The translations under genes were made by a program, and so were the position numbers. Under the pieces are notes generated by a model, which saw only the letters and a list, made by a program, of their open reading frames with translations, was not told the DNA's origin and did not search any database. A stretch of DNA of 29,689 nucleotides. It comes from Alectryocaccomicrobium faecavium. Its GTDB lineage: Bacteria; Bacillota; Clostridia; Christensenellales; Aristaeellaceae. Shown one piece after another: positions 1 through 7,065 of this stretch (positions are counted from its first letter, which is position 1; the number at the start of each line of letters is the position of its first letter). Location of the stretch: NCBI GenBank assembly GCA_018713425.1, contig DVOT01000130.1, positions 1 through 29,689 on the forward strand, in the 5' to 3' direction.

Positions 1-17
1 AGGAGCGCCAGTGCAGC

Positions 18-423
18 TTGTCAAAAAGTCTTTTTGACAAACTGATAGACGAGGGAGTAAACTCCCCCCGCCACTGCCATCCCTACCAGTTTCCGCTAAA
101 ATCCTACGGATTTTCGGGCGCGGAAACTGCAAAGAAACGATTTTTGCTCTGGAAAATGGGATTTTCCGCCGCAAAAATCGCCCCGTCCCCGCCGTACACG
201 CCGCCGGGGACGATTTTAATGCGAGAGGGCTTCGGTTCCACAATTCGCAATAGTCGCCTTGCTGCGCTACCGCTTGCAACGCTTCTTTGCTCATTGGACT
301 TCCGCTTCGCCTGTTTCCGCCACTGGCGGCGGCGAAGCTCCGTCCCTCTCGCGCTCTCCCATGGTTTTTTCGATAGTCTGATTTTTCTCCCAGGCGGCTG
401 AATACCGCGTCTGGGAGAAAAAT
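18..423. repeat. Hairpin-rich intergenic element
   Basis: This stretch holds no credible gene but is packed with inverted repeats. An 11-bp perfect arm pair lies at 18-28/30-40, and a 6-bp pair at 53-58/61-66. A nested hairpin spans 88-128 (outer arms 88-96/120-128, inner arms 98-104/108-114). Another spans 138-180 (outer 138-147/171-180, inner 151-157/161-167, with symmetric 3-nt internal loops). GC-rich arms lie near 185-191/205-211, and a long-range pair at 221-229/344-352 encloses 304-311/331-338. The last is a 13-bp pair at 381-393/411-423 with inner arms 394-397/405-408. Open frames crossing it on both strands look like translated hairpins rather than proteins. It could be a dispersed repeat of the REP/MITE kind or a structured RNA; the sequence does not decide. 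Confidence 0.7.
381..423. terminator. Strong hairpin, possible terminator
   Basis: Perfect 13-bp arms at 381-393 and 411-423 with a further GCGG/CCGC pair inside (394-397/405-408). The T-rich part of the stem is on the 5' side and the A-rich part on the 3' side, the reverse of a classical intrinsic terminator, so termination is plausible but not proven. It closes the hairpin-rich element just before the promoter of the next gene. Confidence 0.45.
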
Positions 424-457
424 TTTGGCATTTACAGTGATTCTTAACATTTTTCAC

Positions 458-486
458 TCGAAAACTCCCCTTGCCTACGCTATAAT
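458..486 (+). promoter_or_regulatory. Probable sigma-A promoter for the ECF transporter/coaX pair
   Basis: A perfect TATAAT at 481-486 is preceded, after a 17-bp spacer, by TCGAAA (458-463), which keeps four of six -35 consensus bases. It lies about 94 bases upstream of the start codon at 580, leaving a leader with visible secondary structure. Confidence 0.55.
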
Positions 487-579
487 ACGCACAAGGTCGG
501 CATCGCTTGAGCCGAACCGGCAAATTGGCAACCCAAATTGCGTAGGGTATCGCTTGCGAACCTGAACGGAGGGATTTTC
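487..579 (+). promoter_or_regulatory. Structured 5' leader of the ECF transporter gene
   Basis: The leader carries a hairpin (GGTCGGC near 495-501 with GCCGAACC at 511-518). It also shows an imperfect duplication: the segment around 501-520 (ATCGCTTG...GAAC.GG) recurs around 549-569, and CAAATTG occurs at 521-527 and 534-540. It ends in a GGAGGG ribosome binding site at 568-573. It does not match a riboswitch class that I recognise. It could be a regulatory leader for vitamin uptake or simply untranslated sequence. Confidence 0.35.
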
Positions 580-1170
580 ATGAAGTTGCACAATTCTACT
601 TATCGTCTGGTACTTACCGCTCTGTTTGTCGCCCTGGTCATCCTCTTTGGTCTGACGCCCGTCGGCTTGATTTCTCTGGGATTTATCAATGTAACGCTAT
701 TGTGCATACCCGTCATCGCTGGCACGCTGATCTTGGGCTTAAAGACGGGCCTTCTGCTGGGCGCGTGTTTTGGGCTGGTGAGTTTTTTGAGCATGCTCGG
801 CGTATCGCTTACGCGACCTTCCTCATTGGCGGCAACGCTGTTTTCCGCCAATGGCTTTCTCGCGGCGCTGATGTGCTTTGTGCCCCGGCTGGCGGTTCCA
901 GCGGTGGCGTGGGGCGTGTATAAGCTGGCCGCGAAAAAAGCGGAGCGCAGCCGCCGGGCGTTGCCGTTTGCGGCTGCGGCGGGTTCCATCGCCAATACAA
1001 TTCTCTATCTGGGTATGATGCTGCTGTTTTACGTGCTTTGCGGGCTGGACGCCAGCGCGATTCTTGGCCTGATCGCGGGGACGGGCGCCATTGCGGGCGT
1101 AAGCGAAGCAGTGGTGGCCGCGGTGGTCGTTACGCCCGTGGTAGCCGCCATTTGGAAAATTCAAAAGTAA
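580..1170 (+). CDS. ECF transporter S component, probably for pantothenate
   Basis: A 196-residue, very hydrophobic protein with about six membrane segments. Its short N-terminal cytoplasmic stretch leads into the first helix (about residues 8-27), and a basic loop near 118-128 (KKAERSRR) follows the fourth or fifth helix. Size and topology fit the substrate-binding S component of energy-coupling-factor importers, which capture a vitamin and dock on a shared EcfAA'T module; that module is not in this window. The ATG at 580 has GGAGGG 6 bases upstream, and an in-frame TTG at 538 lacks such a site. The gene ends 12 bases before coaX, and the pairing with pantothenate kinase suggests a PanT-type pantothenate specificity. 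Family placement is fairly secure; the substrate is inferred from context only. Confidence 0.78.
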   Translation: MKLHNSTYRLVLTALFVALVILFGLTPVGLISLGFINVTLLCIPVIAGTLILGLKTGLLLGACFGLVSFLSMLGVSLTRPSSLAATLFSANGFLAALMCFVPRLAVPAVAWGVYKLAAKKAERSRRALPFAAAAGSIANTILYLGMMLLFYVLCGLDASAILGLIAGTGAIAGVSEAVVAAVVVTPVVAAIWKIQK

Positions 1171-1182
1171 GGGGAATTTCGC

Positions 1183-1956
1183 ATGATTTTAACGCTCGAT
1201 ATCGGCAATACCAACATCAAAACCGCGCTGTTCGATGGCAGCGATATGAAATGCTATTGGCGCATTTCCACCAATCGCTCCATGTCATCGGACGAATACG
1301 GCATATTGCTGGCAAATCTCTTTCAGCACAACAATATGCGGATGGATTGCGTCACGGGGATCATGATGTCCTCCGTCGTGCCGAGCGTGAACTTTACCAT
1401 TGAGCACATGTGCCGCAACTACTTTCACATGGATCCGCTGATGGTCGCGCCCGGCATCAAAACGGGGATCAACATCAAATACGACAATCCGCGCGAACTG
1501 GGCAGCGACCGCATTGCCAACGCCGTAGCCGCTTACGAATTGTATGGCGGGCCGTGCATTTTCATCGATTTCGGCACGGCCACGAGCTTTGGCTGTGTTT
1601 CGGCCAAAGGGGAATTCCTGGGCGGCGCCATTTGCCCGGGGCTCAAGCTTTCCGCGGAAGCGCTGGTGGAAAACGCGGCGAAGCTTCCCAAATTTGAGCT
1701 TGTGAAGCCGGAAAGCGCCATTGGCCGCTCCACCATCACGAATTTGCAATCGGGCATCGTGTTCGGCCATGTCGGGTTGGTGACGTACCTGATCGGTCGG
1801 ATGCGCGAGGAACTGGGCGCTCCGAAAGCGAAAGTCGTCGCTACGGGCGGTCTGGCGCTCTTGGTTTCCAATGAAAGCGACGTGATTGACGTGCTTGATG
1901 GATTGCTCACGCTCAAGGGCCTGCGCCTGATCTATGAGCGCAATGTTGGGGCATAA
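1183..1956 (+). CDS. coaX: Type III pantothenate kinase
   Basis: CoaX phosphorylates pantothenate with ATP, the first committed step of coenzyme A synthesis, in the cytoplasm. The 257-residue length is typical. The ASKHA-fold motifs are present: DIGNTN at residues 6-11 (phosphate loop 1), GSDR at 107-110 with the likely catalytic Asp109, IDFGTAT at 128-134 (second phosphate motif) and an ATGG motif near the C-terminus. Type III kinases are feedback-insensitive and usually need a monovalent cation. The gene starts 12 bases after the ECF S component, presumably in one transcript, so uptake and activation of the vitamin would be co-expressed. A GC-rich hairpin follows at 1976-2010. Confidence 0.95.
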   Translation: MILTLDIGNTNIKTALFDGSDMKCYWRISTNRSMSSDEYGILLANLFQHNNMRMDCVTGIMMSSVVPSVNFTIEHMCRNYFHMDPLMVAPGIKTGINIKYDNPRELGSDRIANAVAAYELYGGPCIFIDFGTATSFGCVSAKGEFLGGAICPGLKLSAEALVENAAKLPKFELVKPESAIGRSTITNLQSGIVFGHVGLVTYLIGRMREELGAPKAKVVATGGLALLVSNESDVIDVLDGLLTLKGLRLIYERNVGA

Positions 1957-1975
1957 GATTCGGCTTTTGCCTTTT

Positions 1976-2010
1976 TTCGCGCCGGACGCATATTTTGCGC
2001 CCGGCGCGAA
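1976..2010 (+). terminator. Intrinsic terminator after coaX
   Basis: Arms of 10 bp, TTCGCGCCGG (1976-1985) and CCGGCGCGAA (2001-2010), extend through one mismatch into CGC/GCG around a TATTTT loop, and GTTTT follows at 2011. The hairpin separates coaX from the convergent gene that ends at 2029. Confidence 0.7.
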
Positions 2011-2028
2011 GTTTTGCCTCTGCTGAGA

Positions 2029-2499
2029 TCAATATGCGGCGTGTTCACCGTTAGCGCCATATTCCAGCAGGCTGTATAGTGCGCTTTCGATGGCAAAGGT
2101 TTCGATATGGGGCTTGCCATCAATGTACAGCCATCGCTCGATAAAAGTTGGGGTTACCGAAAAGACTCTTTCATGCTGCAAGGCGGAATATCTTTGGTAA
2201 GAACCCGGGAAATGTGCTTGAAATGCTGAGGAGAACGCCGCATGGCAAGCGGGGATCCCTTCCTCTTGACAATAGCCTTCTATTTGAATGTTGTCCGCAC
2301 AAAGCGCGACATGAGGGTTAGACCTTATCTGCTGGTATTTGCGAAATGTGATATCCGTTTGAAAATAGAGCTTTTTTTCCAGCACTACAACGCTCATCAT
2401 CCGGGCGGTTACTTTTTCTGCCAGAGCCGTGGCCAGCACCATCTTTCTGGCTGGGCCGAGTTCTTGCCAGAACTTTGTATAAGCCGCTGCAAATTCCAT
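2029..2499 (-). CDS. Pyridoxamine 5'-phosphate oxidase-fold family protein
   Basis: A 156-residue protein matching the small flavin-binding split-barrel (PNPOx-like) family. The N-terminal MVLATALAEKVTARMMSVV stretch and the following KLYFQTD, FRKYQQIRSNPHVAL segment correspond to the conserved beta-barrel core, where members bind FMN, F420 or haem. It is shorter than true PdxH and lacks its usual C-terminal region, so a pyridoxal synthesis role is not supported; a general FMN-binding reductase or stress role is more likely. The start at 2499 is chosen because AGGAGG lies 7 bases upstream; an in-frame extension to 2565 would run into the promoter. The gene is alone on its transcript, with a strong promoter at 2537-2565. 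Confidence 0.8.
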   Translation of the reverse strand: MEFAAAYTKFWQELGPARKMVLATALAEKVTARMMSVVVLEKKLYFQTDITFRKYQQIRSNPHVALCADNIQIEGYCQEEGIPACHAAFSSAFQAHFPGSYQRYSALQHERVFSVTPTFIERWLYIDGKPHIETFAIESALYSLLEYGANGEHAAY

Positions 2500-2536
2500 C
2501 GCCTTTCCTCCTGCGCCTCTTTTCTCCTCATTTAGC

Positions 2537-2565
2537 ATTGTATTACACACTACCGCGCTTGTCAA
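2537..2565 (-). promoter_or_regulatory. Sigma-A promoter of the PNPOx-like gene
   Basis: On the minus strand TTGACA (2560-2565) and TACAAT (2537-2542) are separated by exactly 17 bp, close to a perfect housekeeping promoter, 38 bases upstream of the start codon at 2499. Confidence 0.85.
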
Positions 2566-2585
2566 GCAAAAGACTTCAAGTATAT

Positions 2586-2619
2586 AAGCGCCGTGGAAGC
2601 ATAAGCTCCAGCAGCGCTT
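2586..2619 (-). terminator. Imperfect hairpin downstream of the PBP gene
   Basis: AAGCGC (2586-2591) pairs with GCGCTT (2614-2619), with a further GGA/TCC pairing inside. It lies 55-88 bases beyond the PBP stop on the minus strand, before the promoter of the next gene. The following bases are only moderately T-rich, so it is a weak terminator candidate. Confidence 0.3.
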
Positions 2620-2673
2620 GGTGTCAAAAATAATGCTTATACCAATGGGTTCGGCGCGATTGCGTCAAAAAAG

Positions 2674-5019
2674 TTATCCTCCAAAGAACCAACTCCATTG
2701 GCGACGCGGTTCGACGCTTACGGTTTCGGATTCGTCCCCGGTAACCAGGCGCCCCATTTCATATAGGCGCTGGTGGCGCGGCAAGATGCTGTACTTCGCC
2801 GCCTGGTTGGAAGAAGCGCCTTCATCCACAAAAGTGAGCGTTTCGCCCGGCGCGCCCTGCAAGGTTGCGATTGCGCGCCGCTCTTGCTGAATGGTGCGCA
2901 TGATGACGTAATCCACGCCCTCTTCTAGCGCGGTAAAGCGGATTTCTGGCCGCCCCTCTGCGGAAAGGGAAGCTTGCAGGTCGGTTACGGTTTCCGGAAT
3001 GCGCCAATAGGGGGAAGTTTCGCGTGGCACTTTTCCATCGGGGAAAATTTCCACAAGCTGGTATTCCTTTGGCGTGAGCGAGGTGGCGAGCAGCGGCTGG
3101 TGCAATTCTTCCAAAGCCAGGCCGTCAACGAGCGCCTGTGTCACCCCGGCGGGCAAGGCGAAATTGCCTGCGGAAGCCCTGTCTGCAATCTCTGCCAGAA
3201 ATTGCGCGGCCAGGCGAGCGGGATAACTGCTTCCGCCTGTACCCTCAGGCAACGCATGCGCGGCGTCGGGCTCGTCAAATCCCATCCATACGCTGACAAC
3301 CGTTGTGGGCGTGCAGGCCACTGTCCATATATCCCGGTTGCCCGCCACATTGCCCATTTCCACGGTGCCGGTTTTCCCTGCAACGGGGAAGCCCGTGGCC
3401 GACAAAGCGCGCGCGCTGCCGCTTGAAGCAGCCGTTTCCAGCATATTGACCAGCATATAGGCGCTTTGTTGGCTGAGCACGCGTTCGGTTTGGCCCGGAT
3501 GCTCATACATAACACGACCATCGGCATGTTCAATGCGCCGGATAACGTGCGCCTCGCTCCACATGCCGCCATTTGCGAGGGGAAGATAGGCATTCGCAAG
3601 CGAAAGAGGGGAGAGGCCCTGTGTCATGGAGCCGAGGGCCAGGGCGAGATTGCGGTCCGCCTCGTCCAGTTCCACGCCCAGCCGCTGGGCATACATCCGC
3701 ACGGTATCGATGCCAATGCGGTTTGCGAGCTCTACCGTAGCCGCGTTTAAGGAACGAGACAGCGCCTCGCGCAGCGTTACTTTGCCATAATACTGTCCAC
3801 CGGCGTTTCCTGGCGTATAACCGCCGGCATACGTGTGCTGGGCGTCGTCGACGATGCTGGTGGGCAAATATCCCATGGCGTCCACCGCCGCCGCGTATAC
3901 AGAAACCGGCTTTAAGGCAGAACCGGGTTGGCGGGCAATTTGTGTGGCGCGGTTCAAGCCGCGGCGAATGTTGTATTCCCGACCACCGATCAGTGCAACC
4001 ACCGCGCCGCTTTCGCTATCCAAAGCCACCAATGCGGCCTGCGCGGGGGTGCCGTCTTCCGCTGGATCCGGAAAATTGGCACCATTTTGGAACAACGCTT
4101 CGGCAGAAGCTTGCGCCTGCGCGTCCAGAGCGGTGTAAATGCGATAGCCACCGGTGAGAATTTCATCCGCACTCAGAGAAAGAAGGGATTCGGCTTCCGC
4201 CAGCGCTGCGTCGATATACCATCCGTAGGGCAATTGTTCTATCGCTGCAACGGATAGCGCCAAGGGTTCCTGCTGCGCCGCTTGGCTTTGCGGTTCGTCG
4301 ATATACCCATATTCGGCCATGGCTTGCAAAACATGGTTGCGGCGTTCGAGCGCTTTTTCCGGATGGTCGATGGGGGAATAGCCGGAGGGGGATTTGATCA
4401 CCGCGGCCAAAAGAGCGCCTTCCGCAAGCGTGAGTTCGCTGGCGGATTTCTGAAAAAATGTTTGCGCGGCGGCTTCGATGCCATAGGCGCCCACGCCTGA
4501 ACCGGCGCCGCCGAAATAGACGATGTTGAGATACGCTTCCAGGATTTCGTCCTTGTTCATCTCCCGTTCCAACTGCAGGGCCAACCACGCCTCCTGTGCT
4601 TTCCGGGAAAGGGACTTTTCGCTGGTTAGATGGGTTAACTTGATTAGCTGCTGGGTAATGGTCGACGCGCCTTGGGAATATTCGCCGCTGCGCATGTTGG
4701 CCAGCAAAGCGCCGCCAATGCGCCATACGTCGGTGCCGCGGTGCTCGTAAAAGCGCGCGTCTTCTGCCGCTAGAAAGGCGTCTCGCACATGCTGCGGCAC
4801 TTCTTCTAGCGCAATGGCCCGGCGGTGCTGCGCGCCGGCAAGTACGGCGATTTCTTTGTCGTTTCCATCGAACAGAATGGCGGCTTGCTGATAATTTTGG
4901 ATTTTGTTCAGATCCAGCGTTTGCCAATGCGGTATGTCCAGCGCCCAAATCAGTGCGGCCAATCCTAGGATGGCCGCGCAGCCGATGCCGATGCCAATCC
5001 ATTTGAGTTTCTTTTTCAT
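2674..5019 (-). CDS. Class A penicillin-binding protein (PBP1A type)
   Basis: A 781-residue bifunctional murein synthase, anchored in the membrane by a helix at about residues 7-27 after MKKKLKW, with its catalytic domains outside the cell. The GT51 glycosyltransferase domain carries EDARFYEHRG at 86-95 (catalytic Glu86) and the TITQQLIK motif at 120-127. The transpeptidase domain has the SxxK motif SALK at 367-370 (acylated Ser367), SLN at 423-425 and KTGT at 549-552. A C-terminal extension of roughly 130 residues follows; it is not clearly a known binding domain. The start at 5019 has GGGAGG 9 bases upstream. The gene is divergent from the FtsH-like gene. Position near spoIIA could hint at a sporulation role, but the motifs are those of a general PBP1A. 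Confidence 0.95.
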   Translation of the reverse strand: MKKKLKWIGIGIGCAAILGLAALIWALDIPHWQTLDLNKIQNYQQAAILFDGNDKEIAVLAGAQHRRAIALEEVPQHVRDAFLAAEDARFYEHRGTDVWRIGGALLANMRSGEYSQGASTITQQLIKLTHLTSEKSLSRKAQEAWLALQLEREMNKDEILEAYLNIVYFGGAGSGVGAYGIEAAAQTFFQKSASELTLAEGALLAAVIKSPSGYSPIDHPEKALERRNHVLQAMAEYGYIDEPQSQAAQQEPLALSVAAIEQLPYGWYIDAALAEAESLLSLSADEILTGGYRIYTALDAQAQASAEALFQNGANFPDPAEDGTPAQAALVALDSESGAVVALIGGREYNIRRGLNRATQIARQPGSALKPVSVYAAAVDAMGYLPTSIVDDAQHTYAGGYTPGNAGGQYYGKVTLREALSRSLNAATVELANRIGIDTVRMYAQRLGVELDEADRNLALALGSMTQGLSPLSLANAYLPLANGGMWSEAHVIRRIEHADGRVMYEHPGQTERVLSQQSAYMLVNMLETAASSGSARALSATGFPVAGKTGTVEMGNVAGNRDIWTVACTPTTVVSVWMGFDEPDAAHALPEGTGGSSYPARLAAQFLAEIADRASAGNFALPAGVTQALVDGLALEELHQPLLATSLTPKEYQLVEIFPDGKVPRETSPYWRIPETVTDLQASLSAEGRPEIRFTALEEGVDYVIMRTIQQERRAIATLQGAPGETLTFVDEGASSNQAAKYSILPRHQRLYEMGRLVTGDESETVSVEPRRQWSWFFGG

Positions 5020-5080
5020 TTGCGATTGCCTCCCTATATTGCATAGCATGCCCACAAATGCACCTGCCAAAACCTGTTGA

Positions 5081-5109
5081 TGGACACAGGAACTTTTTTG
5101 TTATATAAT
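5081..5109 (+). promoter_or_regulatory. Sigma-A promoter of the FtsH-like gene
   Basis: TGGACA (5081-5086) and a perfect TATAAT (5104-5109) with a 17-bp spacer, 20 bases upstream of the start codon at 5130, which itself has a GAGGTGAT ribosome binding site. Confidence 0.85.
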
Positions 5110-5129
5110 GAATTTGGCGAGGTGATTGT

Positions 5130-6656
5130 ATGCAGAAGGATCATTTGTGGCTGGGCGCTTCGGCTGGCCTGGCGATGGCGGGGCTCGCCATGATGCTTTC
5201 CAATACCATGAGCGCGCCTATGATTGCTGTTTTTAGCCGGATATTGCTCGGCGCGTCGCTGATTTCGTTTTTGATGATAGCGTTTGCCCATCGCGAACGC
5301 GGCAAGGTGCGCGGCGGATTGGAGCGGCGTGGATTCAATGTGGAACACGCGCGTTCCAACGTTTGCTTTGCGGACGTGGCAGCCAATGAAATCGCGCTCA
5401 ACAGTTTGAAAGGCTTAGTGGATTTTTTGCAACATCCGGAAAAATATGCCCAAATGGGGGCGCGAATCCCACGCGGTGTGTTGCTATATGGCCCGCCGGG
5501 TACAGGAAAAACGCTCCTCGCCAAAGCGCTGGCGGGTGAAGCGGGGGTGCCATACTATGCGCTATCCGGCTCGGATTTTGTGGAACTGTATGTTGGCGTT
5601 GGCGCCAGCCGCGTGCGCGAATTGTTCGCAAAAGCGCGCAAAGCGGGAAAGTGCGTGATTTTTATCGATGAAATCGACGCGATGGGCAAAAAGCGCGACG
5701 ACGCTTCTTCGGATGAACGCGAGCAGACACTCAACGCGCTATTGGCAGAAATGAGCGGCTTTCAGCCGAGCGATGGCATATTGGTTCTTGCGGCCACCAA
5801 TCGCGTGGAAACCCTGGATCCCGCGTTAACGCGCCCTGGCAGATTTGACCGGCAAATTGAAGTGGGATTGCCTGGATGCGACGAACGTTTGAGCATCTTG
5901 CGCTTGCACGCCAAAAACAAGCCGCTGGCCAAAGAGGTGGATTTGGCGGATGTAGCGCACAGCACCAGCCATTTCAGTGGCGCCTCTCTGGAGAGTTTGC
6001 TCAACGAAGCGGCGATCCTTGCCGCTCAGCGTGGCGCGGCTGCCATTGAAAACGCGGATCTTGAGCAGGCATATCTCCGCGTGGTGGCAGGTGAAGACCG
6101 GCCAGGCGTGGCCAACGCGCGGGAAAAGCGGCAAATCGCCATCCATGAGGCGGGACACGCCGTTGCCGCGCACCATTTGCAGCCAGACAGCACCCTTGCG
6201 CGCGTCAGCATTTTGCCATCCTCCAAAGGCATGGCGGGTTACAATTTGGTTCTTCCGCGAGAAAGCGTACTGGTGGATCGGGAACAGTTGATTTGCCAAA
6301 TTCGCGTATTGTTGGCTGGGCGAGCGGCGGAAATGCTGATATGCGGAAAAGAAGCGCTTTCCGCTGGCGCCGCAAACGATTTGGCGCGCGCTGGTGAGAT
6401 TGCCGCCGCCATGGTAAGCGAACTGGGGATGGCGGGCGAGCCGTATTTGTCCGTGCGCGCGCTGCATCGCGCGTTGGGCGGCGGCAATGGCAATGCGCTG
6501 GAGCAATGCAAAGAACTACTCAAAAAAGAGTATGAAACGGTTACGCAACTGCTCGCCAAGCACATTAGCGAACTCGACCGCTTAACCGACGCGCTTGTCG
6601 AATCGGAAGTATTGTCGGGGGAAAAGCTCAATCAACTCCTGTCGAACGAAACTTGA
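5130..6656 (+). CDS. FtsH-like AAA+ membrane metalloprotease, short form
   Basis: A 508-residue member of the FtsH (M41) family, which unfolds and degrades membrane and soluble proteins using ATP and zinc. Two membrane helices (about residues 5-23 and 31-53) are joined by only a handful of residues, so the usual extracytoplasmic domain of about 70 residues is absent. The AAA module has Walker A GPPGTGKT (121-128), the pore loop YVG (154-156), Walker B IFIDEID (177-183) and the second region of homology TNRVETLDPALTRPGRFDR (223-241). The protease domain has HEAGH (339-343) and the third zinc ligand Asp417 in AANDLARA. All catalytic residues are present, so it should be active. A start at 5130 is supported by GAGGTGAT. 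It lies just upstream of spoIIA but has its own promoter. It is probably a paralogue of housekeeping FtsH rather than that gene. Confidence 0.9.
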   Translation: MQKDHLWLGASAGLAMAGLAMMLSNTMSAPMIAVFSRILLGASLISFLMIAFAHRERGKVRGGLERRGFNVEHARSNVCFADVAANEIALNSLKGLVDFLQHPEKYAQMGARIPRGVLLYGPPGTGKTLLAKALAGEAGVPYYALSGSDFVELYVGVGASRVRELFAKARKAGKCVIFIDEIDAMGKKRDDASSDEREQTLNALLAEMSGFQPSDGILVLAATNRVETLDPALTRPGRFDRQIEVGLPGCDERLSILRLHAKNKPLAKEVDLADVAHSTSHFSGASLESLLNEAAILAAQRGAAAIENADLEQAYLRVVAGEDRPGVANAREKRQIAIHEAGHAVAAHHLQPDSTLARVSILPSSKGMAGYNLVLPRESVLVDREQLICQIRVLLAGRAAEMLICGKEALSAGAANDLARAGEIAAAMVSELGMAGEPYLSVRALHRALGGGNGNALEQCKELLKKEYETVTQLLAKHISELDRLTDALVESEVLSGEKLNQLLSNET

Positions 6657-6684
6657 AAACCGCTAAAACCCGTTTTTTTTCGGC

Positions 6685-6714
6685 AAAGGAAAATGGTTGC
6701 GCCGCGTGGAATCA
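6685..6714 (+). promoter_or_regulatory. Sigma-H promoter of the spoIIA operon
   Basis: AAAGGAAAA (6685-6693) fits the sigma-H -35 consensus RNAGGAWWW. After 12 bp, GTGGAATCA (6706-6714) fits RNNGAATWW except for the first W. It lies 33 bases before spoIIAA. Sigma-H control of spoIIA is established in Bacillus subtilis, so the match in the right place is persuasive. No comparable sigma-A -10/-35 pair is visible here. Confidence 0.75.
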
Positions 6715-6746
6715 TCCTTCTTGTTTTTTATGGGGAGGATGATTTC

Positions 6747-7055
6747 ATGCTGTCAGTGGAAAAACGCAAAGGGGATCTTGTGGTGCGGCTTACCGGGGAC
6801 ATCGATCACAACGCCGCGAGCCGCCTGTGCCTTGCGCTGGATGAAGCGATGGGGAAAGACCCGGACATTCGCCGGCTGATTTTCGATATGCGAGGCGTGG
6901 AGTTTATGGACAGTTCCGGAATCGGTATGCTCATCGGGCGCTATAAGCGGATGAAGCGCCGGGGCGGCAGCGTTGCGGTAACCGGTGCGGAAGGCCGGAT
7001 AGACCGGATTTTCACCATGGCTGGACTGTATCAAATCATTGATAAGCTCGCTTAG
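6747..7055 (+). CDS. spoIIAA: Anti-sigma F factor antagonist SpoIIAA
   Basis: SpoIIAA is the STAS-domain switch protein that releases sigma-F from SpoIIAB in the forespore. Unphosphorylated SpoIIAA binds the SpoIIAB-sigma-F complex; SpoIIAB inactivates it by phosphorylation and SpoIIE reactivates it. The 102-residue protein has the conserved MDSSGIGML loop at 54-62, with Ser57 equivalent to the phosphorylated Ser58 of B. subtilis. The ATG at 6747 follows GGGGAGG. It is first in the spoIIAA-spoIIAB-sigF operon, 10 bases before spoIIAB, behind a sigma-H-type promoter. No SpoIIE gene is in the window. Confidence 0.95.
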   Translation: MLSVEKRKGDLVVRLTGDIDHNAASRLCLALDEAMGKDPDIRRLIFDMRGVEFMDSSGIGMLIGRYKRMKRRGGSVAVTGAEGRIDRIFTMAGLYQIIDKLA

Positions 7056-7065
7056 GAGGATGAAT

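Noticed and set aside
18..401. Open frame of 127 codons on the plus strand and a 139-codon one (104-523) on the minus strand
   Set aside because: Both run through the hairpins, have no ribosome binding site and a composition like translated palindromes; no domain is recognisable.
4163..5044. 293-codon minus-strand frame within the PBP gene
   Set aside because: Shifted frame of the PBP gene; Arg/His-rich low-quality protein with no motifs.
5826..6506. 226-codon minus-strand frame opposite the FtsH-like gene
   Set aside because: Antisense shadow of the protease domain, with no start signal.
6657..6684. Terminator between the FtsH-like gene and spoIIAA (T8 run at 6673-6680)
   Set aside because: Only a 5-bp A/T-rich stem with a 2-base loop precedes the T-run, too weak to call.
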